A DNA stretch of 33,006 nucleotides from Bacteroidia bacterium. GTDB taxonomy: Bacteria; Bacteroidota; Bacteroidia; NS11-12g; UBA955. Both the position numbers and the translations under genes were made by a program. The stretch spans positions 1 to 33,006 of the forward strand of contig JADYZD010000191.1 in NCBI GenBank assembly GCA_020853295.1, given 5' to 3'. Below the pieces are notes generated by a model. That model was not told the origin of the DNA and did no database searches. It worked only from the letters and a program-made list of their open reading frames with translations. Positions 7,915 to 20,300 of the stretch are shown here, piece by piece (the first letter of the stretch is position 1; the number at the start of each line of letters is the position of its first letter).

Positions 7915-9953
7915 GTAGTTGCTGTGGTAGTGGTTTTAAACAATTTTTTTTGAAGTGTATCCCAAAAGACGAGTATTATTACTTCTACCGCGAAAAAAGC
8001 GGCAGCAAGCCATATAAACAAGCGCCAAAGGTTTGAACTTTCATCTATATTTTTTGAAGCAGCAGCGGTTTTCTGTGGATCCAACCAAGTAAGGCCGGTG
8101 TTTTTAGCAAATTGATTTAACAATTCTGTTTCTGCCACTGCGGGATTGCTTTCCAAACGATTCACATTTAAAGCAATAATTTCTTTTTGAGAAGGGTTGG
8201 TTTTATCCAATAATTCATAAAAACCAGGCTCTTGGATTTCATTGCCTATAAACAACTCTTGCCCTGAAAGTCCGTTTTGTATTTCAGCAATCCACTCGCC
8301 TTTTTTTGATTTTAAGGCAATATTCCCGTCTTTATCTTCAAATTGTGAATGCAATACATATCCAGTTTGAGAAGCCGCAAATCCAAAAATTTGACCTTGA
8401 ATTTTTTGATTCATTGCGCAATTTGCCACTACTGGAAAAAACAAAACACTTTGTACAAAATTTCCTGCTATAGGATTAAAGGGAGAAGTGAATAGGAAAA
8501 ACGCACCCCTGCCCTGTTTGAATTTCATCAAAAACGGTTCTCCATTTTCTAAAGACAAAATGGCCTCACCCATTCCCGTATTTCCAGAGGTAGTCCATTG
8601 GCCTTTAACCAAAGGCATTTCTATTCTTGCAGGCATGGAATAAAACACCTGTTCAAAAAAAGGATGGGCGAGTCCTTGAACCCTTATTTTAACGGCTGAT
8701 GTGCTGTAATTTTGAAATACAGGAAAACCAGAATTTGAATTTAAAGCAGCTAGACTTTGGGCTTGCATCTTGTCGCCCGGAACAATTACCACTTGCCCAC
8801 CTTGATTGGCAAACTGCGACAACTTTGATGCATCTGCCTGGGAAATGGGAGCATCCACCAGCACGTAAACTACCTGTATTTGAGGGAATTGCAAATTTGG
8901 AATTTGCGTTTGGCTAATGTTAAAAAAAGTATTGGCCTTTAATGCTGCATTTAAAAAAGAATTGCTACCCACCATTCCAATTCTGATATCGCCTTGAGGA
9001 TGCAAGGAAATAAACAACTCATTATCGAATGGATTTATAGGGTCTTCAATCTGCAAAACAGCACCTTGTTTTGAATCTGCAGGCATGGTAAATTCCAGCC
9101 CCGAAATAATGCTGGTGTTTTTAGCCACTGTTGCCTGAGCCAAACCAATGGTATTGTTTAAAGATGTTAATTTAACATTGATGGATTCCAAATCCTCAGG
9201 TCCATAATTGGTTAACTTATACATCAATTTATTTTTTTCACCCGCTAAGGCAAATGGGTTCATAAGCCATGCTGAATCCAAAGATAAATTGTCGATTTCA
9301 GCGGCTGGCAATTTCACACCAATTGACCTTATTGAATTAGAATCTTTAGTGGGAATATTTCTTAAAAATGCAGATTGAAAATCTGATATTACATACAGCA
9401 AATCATTGCCTGAATTGCCTTGGGCTGCAAACTGTGTAGCTTGCTTCCACACTTGCTTTGCCGTAATTGAACGGGGTGATAAATCCAGTTTATCTATTGC
9501 TTCAATTGCCTCCTGAGCAGACAACATTTTTTCAGAACTTACAGTCTGTGATAATATAGAAAACTCCGCATTAGAGCCTAGACTTTTTATAATTTCCCTG
9601 GCTTTTATTTTAGCAGATTCAAATAAAATTCCTTGTGAATTGCGGTTTTGCATGCTGTAGGAATTGTCAATAAATATCCTTACAGTTTTTTTACCAGTAT
9701 TTTTATTCAGGTTATTTTTACAGCCAGGGATTGCGAATGCAAAAACGAGACAAAGCAGCCCAAGAAGCCGGCTTGCGAGAACCAAATAATGTTTAAGTTT
9801 ATTGCGATTTTTCCTTTCGGTTTCAATATTTCTCAAAAACCTTAAGCTAGAAAAACGGATGGTTTTATACCTTCTAAAATGAAATAAATGAATTACAACC
9901 GGAATGGCAAGAACCAATAGTGCAAATAAAAATCCCGGATATAAAAAAGACAT
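7911..9953 (-). CDS. BatA-like membrane protein (aerotolerance regulator N-terminal domain, vWA-like region, C-terminal TM)
   Basis: 'MSFLYPGFLFALLVLAIPVVIHLFHFRRYKTIRFSSLRFL' is the BatA N-terminal signature; 'VRIFIDNSYSMQ' is a vWA DxSxS-like motif; C-terminal TM 'LFIWLAAAFFAVEVIILVFW'. Confidence 0.9.
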   Translation of the reverse strand: MSFLYPGFLFALLVLAIPVVIHLFHFRRYKTIRFSSLRFLRNIETERKNRNKLKHYLVLASRLLGLLCLVFAFAIPGCKNNLNKNTGKKTVRIFIDNSYSMQNRNSQGILFESAKIKAREIIKSLGSNAEFSILSQTVSSEKMLSAQEAIEAIDKLDLSPRSITAKQVWKQATQFAAQGNSGNDLLYVISDFQSAFLRNIPTKDSNSIRSIGVKLPAAEIDNLSLDSAWLMNPFALAGEKNKLMYKLTNYGPEDLESINVKLTSLNNTIGLAQATVAKNTSIISGLEFTMPADSKQGAVLQIEDPINPFDNELFISLHPQGDIRIGMVGSNSFLNAALKANTFFNISQTQIPNLQFPQIQVVYVLVDAPISQADASKLSQFANQGGQVVIVPGDKMQAQSLAALNSNSGFPVFQNYSTSAVKIRVQGLAHPFFEQVFYSMPARIEMPLVKGQWTTSGNTGMGEAILSLENGEPFLMKFKQGRGAFFLFTSPFNPIAGNFVQSVLFFPVVANCAMNQKIQGQIFGFAASQTGYVLHSQFEDKDGNIALKSKKGEWIAEIQNGLSGQELFIGNEIQEPGFYELLDKTNPSQKEIIALNVNRLESNPAVAETELLNQFAKNTGLTWLDPQKTAAASKNIDESSNLWRLFIWLAAAFFAVEVIILVFWDTLQKKLFKTTTTATT

Positions 9954-10030
9954 TTTTACAAATTTACGCAGTGTCTTGCATATTGTTTATAGTTCGGTCT
10001 GAAATCCCATAAACTTTACACAAGAAGGCT

Positions 10031-10450
10031 TTAGTCCATGCTGTATCTATCCAACACCCAATCGGGAATTGGGGCCAATTTACCATCGGGCAAACTTACC
10101 AGGCTATATTTAGCCCAACCATTGCAGCAGACTTTGTTGTTGGCGGCATTTTTGATCTCAAACACCACATGGGCAATGCTTTTTTCGAAGGAGGCCAAAT
10201 GGGTTTCCACATCAAAATTATCCCCTAATTTCAAGGGTCTTTTAAAATTCATTTCTGTAGAAACCAAAACCCAACCAAGGTGGTGTTTTAAAAATTCAGC
10301 CATACTACAGTTGTAACAGCGTTCCATTTGATCGAACCTAGCGGCTAGGACGTAATCCATGTACCGAGAGCTGTGAACATGTTGAAACATATCTATATCA
10401 TCTGGCCTCACAGCCAGACGGGTAGAATACTTTTGGGTATTTAAAGGCAT
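10031..10450 (-). CDS. Acyl-CoA thioesterase, 4HBT/hotdog fold (YbgC-like)
   Basis: 'RPDDIDMFQHVHSSRYMDYVLAARFDQM' with the downstream hotdog pattern. Confidence 0.87.
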   Translation of the reverse strand: MPLNTQKYSTRLAVRPDDIDMFQHVHSSRYMDYVLAARFDQMERCYNCSMAEFLKHHLGWVLVSTEMNFKRPLKLGDNFDVETHLASFEKSIAHVVFEIKNAANNKVCCNGWAKYSLVSLPDGKLAPIPDWVLDRYSMD

Positions 10451-11067
10451 TAAAACAAGCCGTTGAGGGTACTTTCCACTTGCTGAATAATTTCAGCTGC
10501 ATGATCTGCATTTTCCTCAAAGTTGATGTCATCAACATTAAAAATAAGAAGCCTGCCTTTATAGTCACTAATCCAAGCTTCGTAGCGTTCATTCAAACGC
10601 TTTAGATAATCGAGCCTAATGGCATCTTCGTAATCGCGGCCGCGCATTTGAATTTGATGTACCAATTTGGGAATACCTGCTCTGAGATAAATGAGCAAAT
10701 CAGGTTCTTGAATTTGCTCGCTAATGCTGTTAAATAAACGGCTATAATTTTCAAAATCGCGGGTACTCATTAACCCCATTGCATGCAAGTTTGGCGCAAA
10801 AATGTGGGCATCTTCGTAAATGGTGCGGTCTTGTATTACCGATTTATCGCCCCTGCGAATTTCTTGAATATGTTTCCATCGGGTATTGAGGAAATACACT
10901 TGGAGATTGAAGCTCCAACGTTGCATATCTTCATAAAAATCAGAGATATAAGGATTGTCATCCATATCTTCCAACTGCATCTCCCAATTGTAGTGCTTTG
11001 CGAGCAAATTGGTAAGTGTAGTTTTACCGGCTCCTATATTTCCTGCAACCGCTATATGCATGGCCAT
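10450..11067 (-). CDS. Deoxynucleoside kinase
   Basis: P-loop 'AVAGNIGAGKTTLTNLLAKHYNW'; 'QDRTIYEDAHIFAPNLHAMGLMSTRDFENY'; 'RGRDYEDAIRLDYLKRLNERYEAWI'. Confidence 0.92.
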   Translation of the reverse strand: MAMHIAVAGNIGAGKTTLTNLLAKHYNWEMQLEDMDDNPYISDFYEDMQRWSFNLQVYFLNTRWKHIQEIRRGDKSVIQDRTIYEDAHIFAPNLHAMGLMSTRDFENYSRLFNSISEQIQEPDLLIYLRAGIPKLVHQIQMRGRDYEDAIRLDYLKRLNERYEAWISDYKGRLLIFNVDDINFEENADHAAEIIQQVESTLNGLF

Positions 11068-11211
11068 GTTGCAATAATACTATGGCAAAGCCCCGTGTGG
11101 CAAGCATCTTGACAAATAAAGTTTTACACAGGCGAAATTTGAATTAAAAACCGGGATATTAAAGCATGAATTTAGAGGCACAAACTGCTGCCTAAGGGCA
11201 AAAAGTACCCC

Positions 11212-11219
11212 TATATTTG
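11212..11219 (+). promoter_or_regulatory. -7 promoter element TATATTTG for the ABC transporter
   Basis: TAnnTTTG ending 6 nt before ATG 11226; the ORF-track TTG start (11217) overlaps it. Confidence 0.6.
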
Positions 11220-11225
11220 TGGCGC

Positions 11226-12986
11226 ATGGCCGGCAATAATGGTAAAAAAAAGAACCTGGATTTAAAACTACTGAGACGCATAACAGGCTTGGCTATCCCT
11301 TACAGGGGCATTTTTATTTCAGCAGTAGTTTTAACCATTGTTCAATCCATTTTATCGGCAACCCAACCGTATTTATTTCAACATGTCATCGACCAATATA
11401 TTATTCCTAAAGACACATCGGGTTTAACCCGGTGGACTATTATAATATTGGGAATACTCTTATTCCAAAGTGCCCTGGGATTTGTAAATGGGTATTTAAC
11501 AGAGCTCATTGGTCAAAATGTAATTTTTCAAATGAGGCAATATGTTTACAATCACCTCATACGGTTGCGCATGGCTTTTTTCGACAAAACTCCGGTGGGA
11601 ACTGCAGTTACCCGCACCATTAGCGATATTGAAACCGTAGCAGACTTATTTGCCAGCGGACTCATAACCATTGCAGGAGACCTGTTCCAAATTATGGTAA
11701 TTCTATTTTTAATGTTTTGGATGAATTGGAAGATGGCTTTAATTTCTTTGTCTGTATTGCCCTTGCTTATTTGGGCTGCCAATTTATTTAGAAAAGGGGT
11801 GCGCGATAGTTTTCAGAATGTACGCACCGAAGTTACCAAGCTCAATAGCTTTTTGCAGGAACACATTACCGGTATGCAAATTGTTCAAATTTTTAATAGA
11901 GAAAACGCAGAAAAAGAGAAATTTAAAACCATCAATGCAAGACATAGAGATGCCAATATTAAAAGTGTATTTTATTATGCCGTATTCTTCCCTGTGGTTG
12001 ACCTTATTGTAGCCATAACCATTGCTTTAATAATATGGTATGGTAGTTATGGAATTATGCAAGGCAGCATTGCCATTGGTGAACTCACAGCATTTATCAT
12101 GTTTATTAATTTATTTTTTAGGCCTATTAGAATGATTGCCGATAGGTTTAACAACATTCAAATGGGCATGGTTGCAGCTGAAAGAATATTTGAATTAATT
12201 GACAGCAAATCCAATTTGGAAACTTCTGGATCGATTAAACCAACAGAACTTAAGGGGCATATCGAATTTAAAAATGTAACCTTCAGTTATATTGCCGATA
12301 GGGATGTTTTAAAGAACATTTCTTTTGAGGTGAAACCTGGTGAAACAGTGGCCATTGTTGGACACACAGGCAGCGGAAAAACAAGTTTGGTAAACTTGGT
12401 AAGCAGGTTTTATGAGCATCAAAAAGGCCAGATATTGATTGATGGAGTGCCTATAGAAGATTATGATCTATCCTGGTTAAGAAAAAAGATAGCTGTAGTG
12501 TTGCAAGATGTATTTTTATTTTCGGGAAGCATTTCTGAGAATGTAAGGTTAAAGGACCCAGAAATGGACGAGACCAAAATTGCAGAAGCTGCTAGAACTA
12601 TTGGGGCTTATGATTTTATCAATAACCTGCCCGGCGGTTTTGAATTTAATGTTATGGAAAGAGGTCTTTCACTTTCCTTAGGCCAAAGGCAATTGATTTC
12701 GTTTATCAGGGCATTGGCAAACAACCCTTCTGCCATCGTTTTAGATGAGGCCACAAGCAGCATTGATACCAATACTGAAGAGTTGATACAAAAAGCCATT
12801 TCGAAGCTGTTAATGGGCCGTACCTCCTTGGTAATTGCTCACAGGCTAAGCACCATAAAAAATGCCGACAAAATCCTCGTTTTAGACAAAGGAGAATTGG
12901 TAGAATCGGGCACTCATGAAGCTTTGATGGCCTTGAAGGGGAATTATTGGAGTTTGTATCAAACCCAATTAGAACAGGCCCATTAA
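11226..12986 (+). CDS. ABC transporter with fused TM and ATPase domains (MsbA/MdlB-like exporter)
   Basis: TM domain, Walker A 'GHTGSGKTS', signature 'LSLGQRQL', Walker B 'AIVLDEATSSID', H-loop 'IAHRLST'. Confidence 0.94.
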   Translation: MAGNNGKKKNLDLKLLRRITGLAIPYRGIFISAVVLTIVQSILSATQPYLFQHVIDQYIIPKDTSGLTRWTIIILGILLFQSALGFVNGYLTELIGQNVIFQMRQYVYNHLIRLRMAFFDKTPVGTAVTRTISDIETVADLFASGLITIAGDLFQIMVILFLMFWMNWKMALISLSVLPLLIWAANLFRKGVRDSFQNVRTEVTKLNSFLQEHITGMQIVQIFNRENAEKEKFKTINARHRDANIKSVFYYAVFFPVVDLIVAITIALIIWYGSYGIMQGSIAIGELTAFIMFINLFFRPIRMIADRFNNIQMGMVAAERIFELIDSKSNLETSGSIKPTELKGHIEFKNVTFSYIADRDVLKNISFEVKPGETVAIVGHTGSGKTSLVNLVSRFYEHQKGQILIDGVPIEDYDLSWLRKKIAVVLQDVFLFSGSISENVRLKDPEMDETKIAEAARTIGAYDFINNLPGGFEFNVMERGLSLSLGQRQLISFIRALANNPSAIVLDEATSSIDTNTEELIQKAISKLLMGRTSLVIAHRLSTIKNADKILVLDKGELVESGTHEALMALKGNYWSLYQTQLEQAH

Positions 12987-13024
12987 AACTTACTTCACTT
13001 TTAAACTATATGCAAGCAATAACA

Positions 13025-13056
13025 AAAAAGCCGCCGCATTACTGCGGCGGCTTTTT
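13025..13056. terminator. Bidirectional intrinsic terminator between convergent ABC transporter and rpoC
   Basis: AAAAAGCCGCCGC-ATTACT-GCGGCGGCTTTTT, perfect 13-bp inverted repeat with A/T tracts on both sides. Confidence 0.92.
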
Positions 13057-13074
13057 CTTTATTTTAAATGAAGA

Positions 13075-16000
13075 TTAATCTGTAACAGCTTCCAATTTAG
13101 ATGCCATTAAACGATCGTACTCTTCTCTGCTGCCTGTAACAACGTTGTCATAAGCCCTTAAACCTGTACCAGCAGGTATTAGGTGGCCCACAATTACGTT
13201 TTCTTTAAGACCTGCAAGTTCATCGATTTTACCAGCAATGGCTGCTTCATTCAACACCTTAGTGGTTTCTTGGAAAGAAGCTGCACTCATAAAGCTACGT
13301 GTGCCCAAAGATGCTTTGGTAATACCCATAAGAACTGGTTGTGCAGTTGCAGAAACAGCATCTCTGAATTCTACCAATTTTTTGTCTTGGCGACGCAAAG
13401 CACTGTTTTCCTGACGCAAATCTTTAAGACTTACAATTTGACCTGCATGCATATTGGTGCTTTCACCCGCATCGGTAACAAATTTTTTGTCCCAAATCCA
13501 GTCATTCTCAGCTTGCAAATCCCAACGGTCAACATTCTCGCTTTCTAGGAAACGGGTGTCACCGGGATCCAGAACTTCCATTTTTTGCATCATTTGACGC
13601 ACAATGGCTTCAATGTGTTTATCGTTGATTTTTACCCCTTGCAAACGGTAAACCTCTTGGATACCATTAAGAATGTAGCGCTGCACTGAAGCCGGGCCTT
13701 CAATTCTAAGAATATCTTGAGGAGTAATAGCACCGTCACTCAAAGGTTGACCTGCACGAACATAATCTCCATCATGCACCAAGATGTGTTTTTGCAAAGG
13801 CACTTGATAGTGTTTAATATCACCATCTTTACCCGTAACAATGATTTCTTGGTTACCACGTTTGGAAACGCCATAAGTAACAACACCATCGATTTCACTT
13901 ACTACTGATGGGTTAGAAGGATTACGTGCTTCGAAAAGCTCAGTTACCCTAGGCAAACCACCTGTAATATCCCTTGTACGTGTTGCACTTCTTGGAATTT
14001 TAGCCAGGATATCACCTGCTTTTACTTTAGTGCCATTTTTAGCAACCAAAATAGAAGCCAAAGGCATGTTAAAGTGCTTTTCAGCTTCACCTTTACCACG
14101 CACCCACATTACTGGAATTTTGGTTTTATCACGGTTTTCGGTAATTACCATTTCGTACAAGCCGGTTTGGTCATCACCTTCCTCACGCATGTTGGTACCT
14201 TCAATAATATTTTCATATTCAACAGTACCATCAATATCGCTGATAATTAGGGTATTAAATGGATCCCAAGTACAAAGACCATCACCTTTTTTAACCGTTT
14301 GACCTTCTTTAACATGCAATGATGCACCATAAGGAATGTTATAACTGGTAATAACGTTATTTGACTTTGGATCAAGTATGCGAACTTCACCTGAACGGCC
14401 CAAGACCACATCCACTTTATTCACAACACCTGTTTCGTCATCCATTTTCTCCTTTTTAACTGTGCGCATGCTATCAAAGCTAACAACACCGTCGTATTTG
14501 GTTTCCAATGAATTTTCTGCAGCCAAGTTCATCGCTGTACCACCCGTATGGAAAGTACGCAAAGTAAGCTGTGTACCAGGTTCACCAATAGATTGTGCAG
14601 CAATTACGCCCACAGCCTCACCTGCCTGAACCATGCGGCCTGTAGACAAGTTGCGACCATAACATTTAGCACACACACCCGATTTGGTTTCGCAAGTAAG
14701 TACTGAACGAATTTCCATTTCTTCAATTCCAGCAGCTTCAATAGCGGCACCAATGGCTTCGGTAACTTCTTGACCCGCTGAAACCAATAGTTCATTGGTT
14801 ACAGGATGGTACATGTCATCCAATGCTGTGCGGCCTAAAATTCTTTCATAAAGACTTTCAGTAACCTCATCATTGTTCACAATGGCTGACATTCCGATTC
14901 CACGCAAGGTTCCACAGTCTGCTTCGGTAATTACCACATCTTGTGCAACGTCATGCAAACGACGGGTCAAGTAACCCGCATCCGCAGTTTTCAATGCTGT
15001 ATCGGCCAAACCTTTACGAGCACCATGCGTAGAAATAAAGTATTCCAATACGTTCAAACCTTCTTTAAAGTTAGAAATAATTGGGTTTTCAATGGTATCG
15101 CCTGTTCCGCTACCTCCGCTTTTTTGTGGTTTAGCCATCAATCCACGCATACCACCTAACTGACGAATTTGCTCATTAGAACCACGGGCTCCTGAATCCA
15201 ACATCATGTAAATCGGGTTGAATCCTTGATCATCTTCACTCAATTCTTTAATTAAGATACGTGCCAATTGGTTATTTACACGAGTCCAAAGGTCAATTAC
15301 CTGGTTGTAACGTTCGTTATTGGTAATGAAACCCATATCGGCGTTAGATTGAATTTCTTGAACTTCAAGCATGGCTTTGTTCACCAATTCATCTTTTTCA
15401 TCAGGTATTTTTACATAACTCATGTTAAAGCTAAGTCCACCTTTAAATGCAAAGTGAAAACCAAGACCTTTAATTTTGTCTAGGAAGTCAGCAGTTTTTG
15501 CAACTCCAGCTACACGAATCATGTTAGAGATAATATCACGAAGGTTTTTCTTCTTAAGAACCTCGTTAATAAAACCATATTGTTCTGGAACTTGCTCATT
15601 AAAAATAATACGACCTACATTGGTGTCGATCAATTTCATTTTCAATTCCCCATTTTCTTTAACCCTAACGCGGCATTTCACAGATGCATGCAATTCAGCC
15701 CTTTGCTCGTTGTAAGCAATAATAGCCTCTTCAGCACTGTAGAAAGTAAGACCTTCGCCCAATACAGATCTGGCTTTGGTACCTTTACGTTCTTTAGAAA
15801 TATAGTACAATCCAAGTACCATGTCCTGAGAAGGAACTGTTACCGGACTGCCATTAGCAGGGTTAAGAATATTGTGTGATGCAAGCATCAACAATTGGGC
15901 TTCTGCAATTGCAGCATTGCCCAATGGAACGTGCACCGCCATTTGGTCACCGTCAAAATCCGCGTTGAAACCTGTACATACCAAAGGATGGAGCTGAATC

Positions 16001-17376
16001 GCTTTACCTTCAATAAGTTTAGGTTGGAAAGCCTGAATACCCAATCTGTGCAGCGTTGGAGCACGGTTAAGCAATACAGGATGGCCTTTTAGAATATTTT
16101 CAAGAATGTCCCAAATTACGGGGTCTTTCTTTTCTACAATTTTCTTAGCAGTTTTTACAGTTTTTACAATACCTCTTTCAATCAGTTTGCGAATGATAAA
16201 AGGTTTGAACAATTCTGCCGCCATGTTTTTTGGCAATCCACACTCATTCAATTTTAGTGTTGGACCTACCACAATTACAGAACGACCAGAATAATCCACA
16301 CGTTTACCCAAAAGGTTTTGACGGAAACGGCCTTGTTTACCTTTAAGCATATCACTCAAAGATTTCAACGGACGATTGCCATCACTCTTTACAGCACTTG
16401 CACGACGTGTGTTGTCAAGCAATGAATCCACTGCCTCTTGCAACATGCGTTTTTCATTTCTTAGAATAACCTCTGGTGCTTTAATTTCCACCAATCTTTT
16501 CAAACGGTTGTTTCTAATAATTACGCGACGGTAAAGATCATTCAAATCCGACGTTGCAAAACGGCCACCTTCCAAAGGAACCAATGGACGCAATTCGGGT
16601 GGAATTACTGGCAACATCTTCATGATCATCCACTCAGGTCTGTTTTCACCTGTGCGCTGTGCTGCGCGGAAACTTTCAATAACTTTAAGACGCTTTAAAG
16701 CTTCTTGTTTACGTTGTTGAGATGTTTCCGTAGCTGCTTGGTTACGCAATTCATAGCTCAAAGTATCAAGGTTGATGCGGCTCAGGAGTTCCTGAAGTGC
16801 TTCAGCGCCCATTTTGGCAATGAATTTATTGGGATCAGAATCTTCAAGCATTTGGTTTTCTTTTGGCAAAGAATCCAAAATGTCTAAATACTCTTCTTCT
16901 GTAATTTGATCAAGGTAGCTCACATTGTTAGCTGCACCTTGTTGAACCACAACATAGCGTTCATAATAGATAACCATATCCAATTTCTTGGAAGGGATAC
17001 CTAATAGATAACCGATTTTGTTTGGTAGAGAACGGAAGTACCAGATATGTGCAACAGGCACCACCAAATTGATGTGCCCCATGCGTTCACGACGTACTTT
17101 TTTCTCAGTTACTTCTACACCACAACGGTCGCAGACAATTCCTTTGTAACGGATACGTTTGTATTTACCGCAATGGCATTCGAAATCCTTAATAGGACCG
17201 AATATGCGTTCACAAAACAAACCGCCCATTTCAGGCTTGTAGCTACGGTAGTTAATGGTTTCTGGTTTTGTAACCTCACCAAAACTGCGGCGCAATATTA
17301 TTTCGGGTGAAGCAAGCGAGATACGAATCTTGCTGAAATTGCTTCCGATTTTTTGAACTTTTTTCTGTGTTTGCAT
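13075..17376 (-). CDS. rpoC: DNA-directed RNA polymerase subunit beta'
   Basis: 1433 aa; '[15 protein letters not shown]' active-site motif; Zn-binding '[23 protein letters not shown]'. Confidence 0.99.
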   Translation of the reverse strand: MQTQKKVQKIGSNFSKIRISLASPEIILRRSFGEVTKPETINYRSYKPEMGGLFCERIFGPIKDFECHCGKYKRIRYKGIVCDRCGVEVTEKKVRRERMGHINLVVPVAHIWYFRSLPNKIGYLLGIPSKKLDMVIYYERYVVVQQGAANNVSYLDQITEEEYLDILDSLPKENQMLEDSDPNKFIAKMGAEALQELLSRINLDTLSYELRNQAATETSQQRKQEALKRLKVIESFRAAQRTGENRPEWMIMKMLPVIPPELRPLVPLEGGRFATSDLNDLYRRVIIRNNRLKRLVEIKAPEVILRNEKRMLQEAVDSLLDNTRRASAVKSDGNRPLKSLSDMLKGKQGRFRQNLLGKRVDYSGRSVIVVGPTLKLNECGLPKNMAAELFKPFIIRKLIERGIVKTVKTAKKIVEKKDPVIWDILENILKGHPVLLNRAPTLHRLGIQAFQPKLIEGKAIQLHPLVCTGFNADFDGDQMAVHVPLGNAAIAEAQLLMLASHNILNPANGSPVTVPSQDMVLGLYYISKERKGTKARSVLGEGLTFYSAEEAIIAYNEQRAELHASVKCRVRVKENGELKMKLIDTNVGRIIFNEQVPEQYGFINEVLKKKNLRDIISNMIRVAGVAKTADFLDKIKGLGFHFAFKGGLSFNMSYVKIPDEKDELVNKAMLEVQEIQSNADMGFITNNERYNQVIDLWTRVNNQLARILIKELSEDDQGFNPIYMMLDSGARGSNEQIRQLGGMRGLMAKPQKSGGSGTGDTIENPIISNFKEGLNVLEYFISTHGARKGLADTALKTADAGYLTRRLHDVAQDVVITEADCGTLRGIGMSAIVNNDEVTESLYERILGRTALDDMYHPVTNELLVSAGQEVTEAIGAAIEAAGIEEMEIRSVLTCETKSGVCAKCYGRNLSTGRMVQAGEAVGVIAAQSIGEPGTQLTLRTFHTGGTAMNLAAENSLETKYDGVVSFDSMRTVKKEKMDDETGVVNKVDVVLGRSGEVRILDPKSNNVITSYNIPYGASLHVKEGQTVKKGDGLCTWDPFNTLIISDIDGTVEYENIIEGTNMREEGDDQTGLYEMVITENRDKTKIPVMWVRGKGEAEKHFNMPLASILVAKNGTKVKAGDILAKIPRSATRTRDITGGLPRVTELFEARNPSNPSVVSEIDGVVTYGVSKRGNQEIIVTGKDGDIKHYQVPLQKHILVHDGDYVRAGQPLSDGAITPQDILRIEGPASVQRYILNGIQEVYRLQGVKINDKHIEAIVRQMMQKMEVLDPGDTRFLESENVDRWDLQAENDWIWDKKFVTDAGESTNMHAGQIVSLKDLRQENSALRRQDKKLVEFRDAVSATAQPVLMGITKASLGTRSFMSAASFQETTKVLNEAAIAGKIDELAGLKENVIVGHLIPAGTGLRAYDNVVTGSREEYDRLMASKLEAVTD

Positions 17377-17392
17377 TACTTCTTTTTTGGAA

Positions 17393-20300
17393 TTATTCCA
17401 TAAAACTTACTTCAAGACCAAGACCTCTAAGCTCGTGAACCAATACATTAAACGATTCTGGAGTACCAATATTCGTAATGTTTTCGCCTTTCACAATGGC
17501 TTCATATGCTTTCGCACGTCCGGTGATATCATCCGACTTCACAGTCAAAATCTCACGAAGGATGTTGGCTGCACCAAATGCTTCCAGCGCCCAAACCTCC
17601 ATCTCACCAAAACGCTGTCCACCAAATTGTGCTTTACCACCCAAAGGTTGCTGTGTGATAAGAGAATATGGTCCTATTGAACGTGCGTGCATTTTATCAT
17701 CTACCATGTGACCCAGTTTAAGCATGTAGATAATACCTACTGTTGTGGGTTGGTCGAACCTATCGCCTGTAAGGCCATCGTTCAAATACACCAATCCATT
17801 GCGAGGTATGCCTGCTTTATCAGAGTAGTCATCAATTTCACTAATAGCAGCACCGTCAAAAATTGGAGTTGCAAATTTCAATCCCAATTCTTTACCAGCC
17901 CAGCCCAAAACTGTTTCATAAATCTGACCCAAGTTCATACGAGAAGGTACACCCAATGGGTTCAACACAATGTCAACCGGAGTTCCATTGTCCAAAAATG
18001 GCATATCTTCTTCACGAACGATACGGGCAACAATACCTTTGTTACCGTGACGTCCTGCCATTTTATCTCCCACTTTAAGTTTACGTTTGTTAGCAACATA
18101 TACTTTAGCAAGTTTCAAAATACCTGTTGGCAATTCATCACCTACGCTAATTGCATAATGTTCGCGTTTAAAGTTGGTAACCTTATCGTTGTTTACATTA
18201 ATAAAGTTGGTTAGGGCACGAACAATTAACTCATTTCTTTCGTCATCCGCTGTCCAATTGTGATAATTCACATTTGAATAGTCAATGCTCATCAGATTTT
18301 TCTGAGTAAACTTGGTTCCTTTGCCTATCAACTCTTCACTGTACATATTGAAAACGCCTTGGCTGGTTTTACCGTTTACCAATTGGAACAGTTTTTTCAC
18401 CAATTCATCTTTCAATTCTGCTAGCTCTTTTTTATGATCATCTTCAAGTTTTTGAAGACGGCCTTTATCATTGGTACGTGCTGATTTGTCTTTTTTAGAT
18501 TTGCTAAACAATTTCTTGTCGATAACAACTCCAGAGCTACCAGGTGCAGCTTTCAAAGAAGCATCTTTAACATCACCAGCTTTATCACCAAAAATAGCGC
18601 GAAGCAATTTCTCTTCAGGTGAAGGTTCAGTTTCACCTTTAGGAGTGATTTTACCAATTAAGATATCTCCTTCTTTTACTTCAGCACCTATGCGAATCAA
18701 GCCATGCTCATCAAGATTGCGGGTCATTTCGTCACTTACGTTTGGAATATCATTCGTAAGTTCTTCTTCTCCCCTCTTGGTATCACGCACTTCAAGTTCA
18801 AACTCAGTAATGTACATGGTAGTGAACCAATCATCTTTCACTACTTTTTCAGAAATTACTATCGCATCCTCAAAGTTGTAACCTTGCCATGGCATAAATG
18901 CCACTTTTAGGTTCCTACCCAATGCCAATTCGCCACCTTGTGTAGCATAACCTTCACAAATAACTTGTCCTTTAGTAACTTTATCGCCACGTTGAACAAT
19001 AGGGCGTAAGTTGATACAAGAATTTTGGTTGGTACGACGGAATTTGGTTAGGTAATAGGTTTTGGTATTGCCTGTAAAGCTTACCAAATCATCATTATCA
19101 TTGTGTTGGTAGCGAATGCGAATTTCTCTAGCATCCACATATTCCACCACACCATTTCCTTCTGCATTGATTAGGGAACGGCTATCACGGGCTACTTTTT
19201 CTTCCAAACCAGTTCCTACGATAGGAGCTTCTGGTCTCAAAAGAGGTACTGCCTGACGTTGCATGTTTGATCCCATCAAAGCACGGTTCGCATCATCATG
19301 TTCCAAGAAAGGAATCAAAGAAGCTGCAATCGATACAATTTGATTGGGCGCTACATCCATGAAATCAATATTTACTGGCTCCACATTTGGGAAGTCACCT
19401 TCTTTTCTTGAACGCACATGGGTCGTCAAGAAATTGCCTTTTTCGTCAACAGCAGCATTTGCTTGTGCAATGGTTTTGCCGTCTTCTTCTTCAGCACTTA
19501 AGTAGGTGATACCTGGCTCAATTTTGCCTTTGGTAACTTTACGGTATGGAGTTTCCAAGAAGCCCATGCTATTGATTTTAGCATGCACGCAAAGTGAGCT
19601 AATCAAACCAATATTTGGACCCTCAGGTGTTTCAATAGTACACAAACGTCCATAGTGGGTATAATGTACGTCACGAACCTCAAAACCAGCGCGTTCACGA
19701 CTCAAACCACCTGGCCCTAGGGCTGATAAACGGCGTTTGTGTGTTAACTCAGCTAGTGGATTGATTTGATCCAAGAATTGAGAAAGCTGGTTCGTTCCAA
19801 AAAACGAATTGATTACAGATGACAATGTGCGGGCATTCACCAAATCTTGAGGGGTAAATACTTCATTATCACGTATATTCATTTTTTCACGAATGGTTCT
19901 AGCCATACGTGCCAAACCAACACCAAACTGCGCATACAATTGTTCTCCAACTGTACGAACACGTCTGTTGCTCAAATGGTCAATATCATCCAGGAGTTCG
20001 TTGCCATTATACAAATGAATCAGGTAATTGATAATGCTAATAATGTCTTCTTTGGTCAACACTTTAACATCCATTGCTGTTTCAAGATTCAATTTTTTAT
20101 TGATCCTGTAACGGCCTACTTCACCCAAATCATAACGTTTATCAGAGAAGAACAATCTTTCAATGATACCACGAGCAGTTTCTTCATCTGGTGGATCAGC
20201 ATTCCTCAACTGACGGTAGATTACTTCTAAAGCTTCTTTACCGTTGTTTGAAGTATCTTTTTGCAAGGTATTGTAGATAACGTCATAGTTAACATCATCT

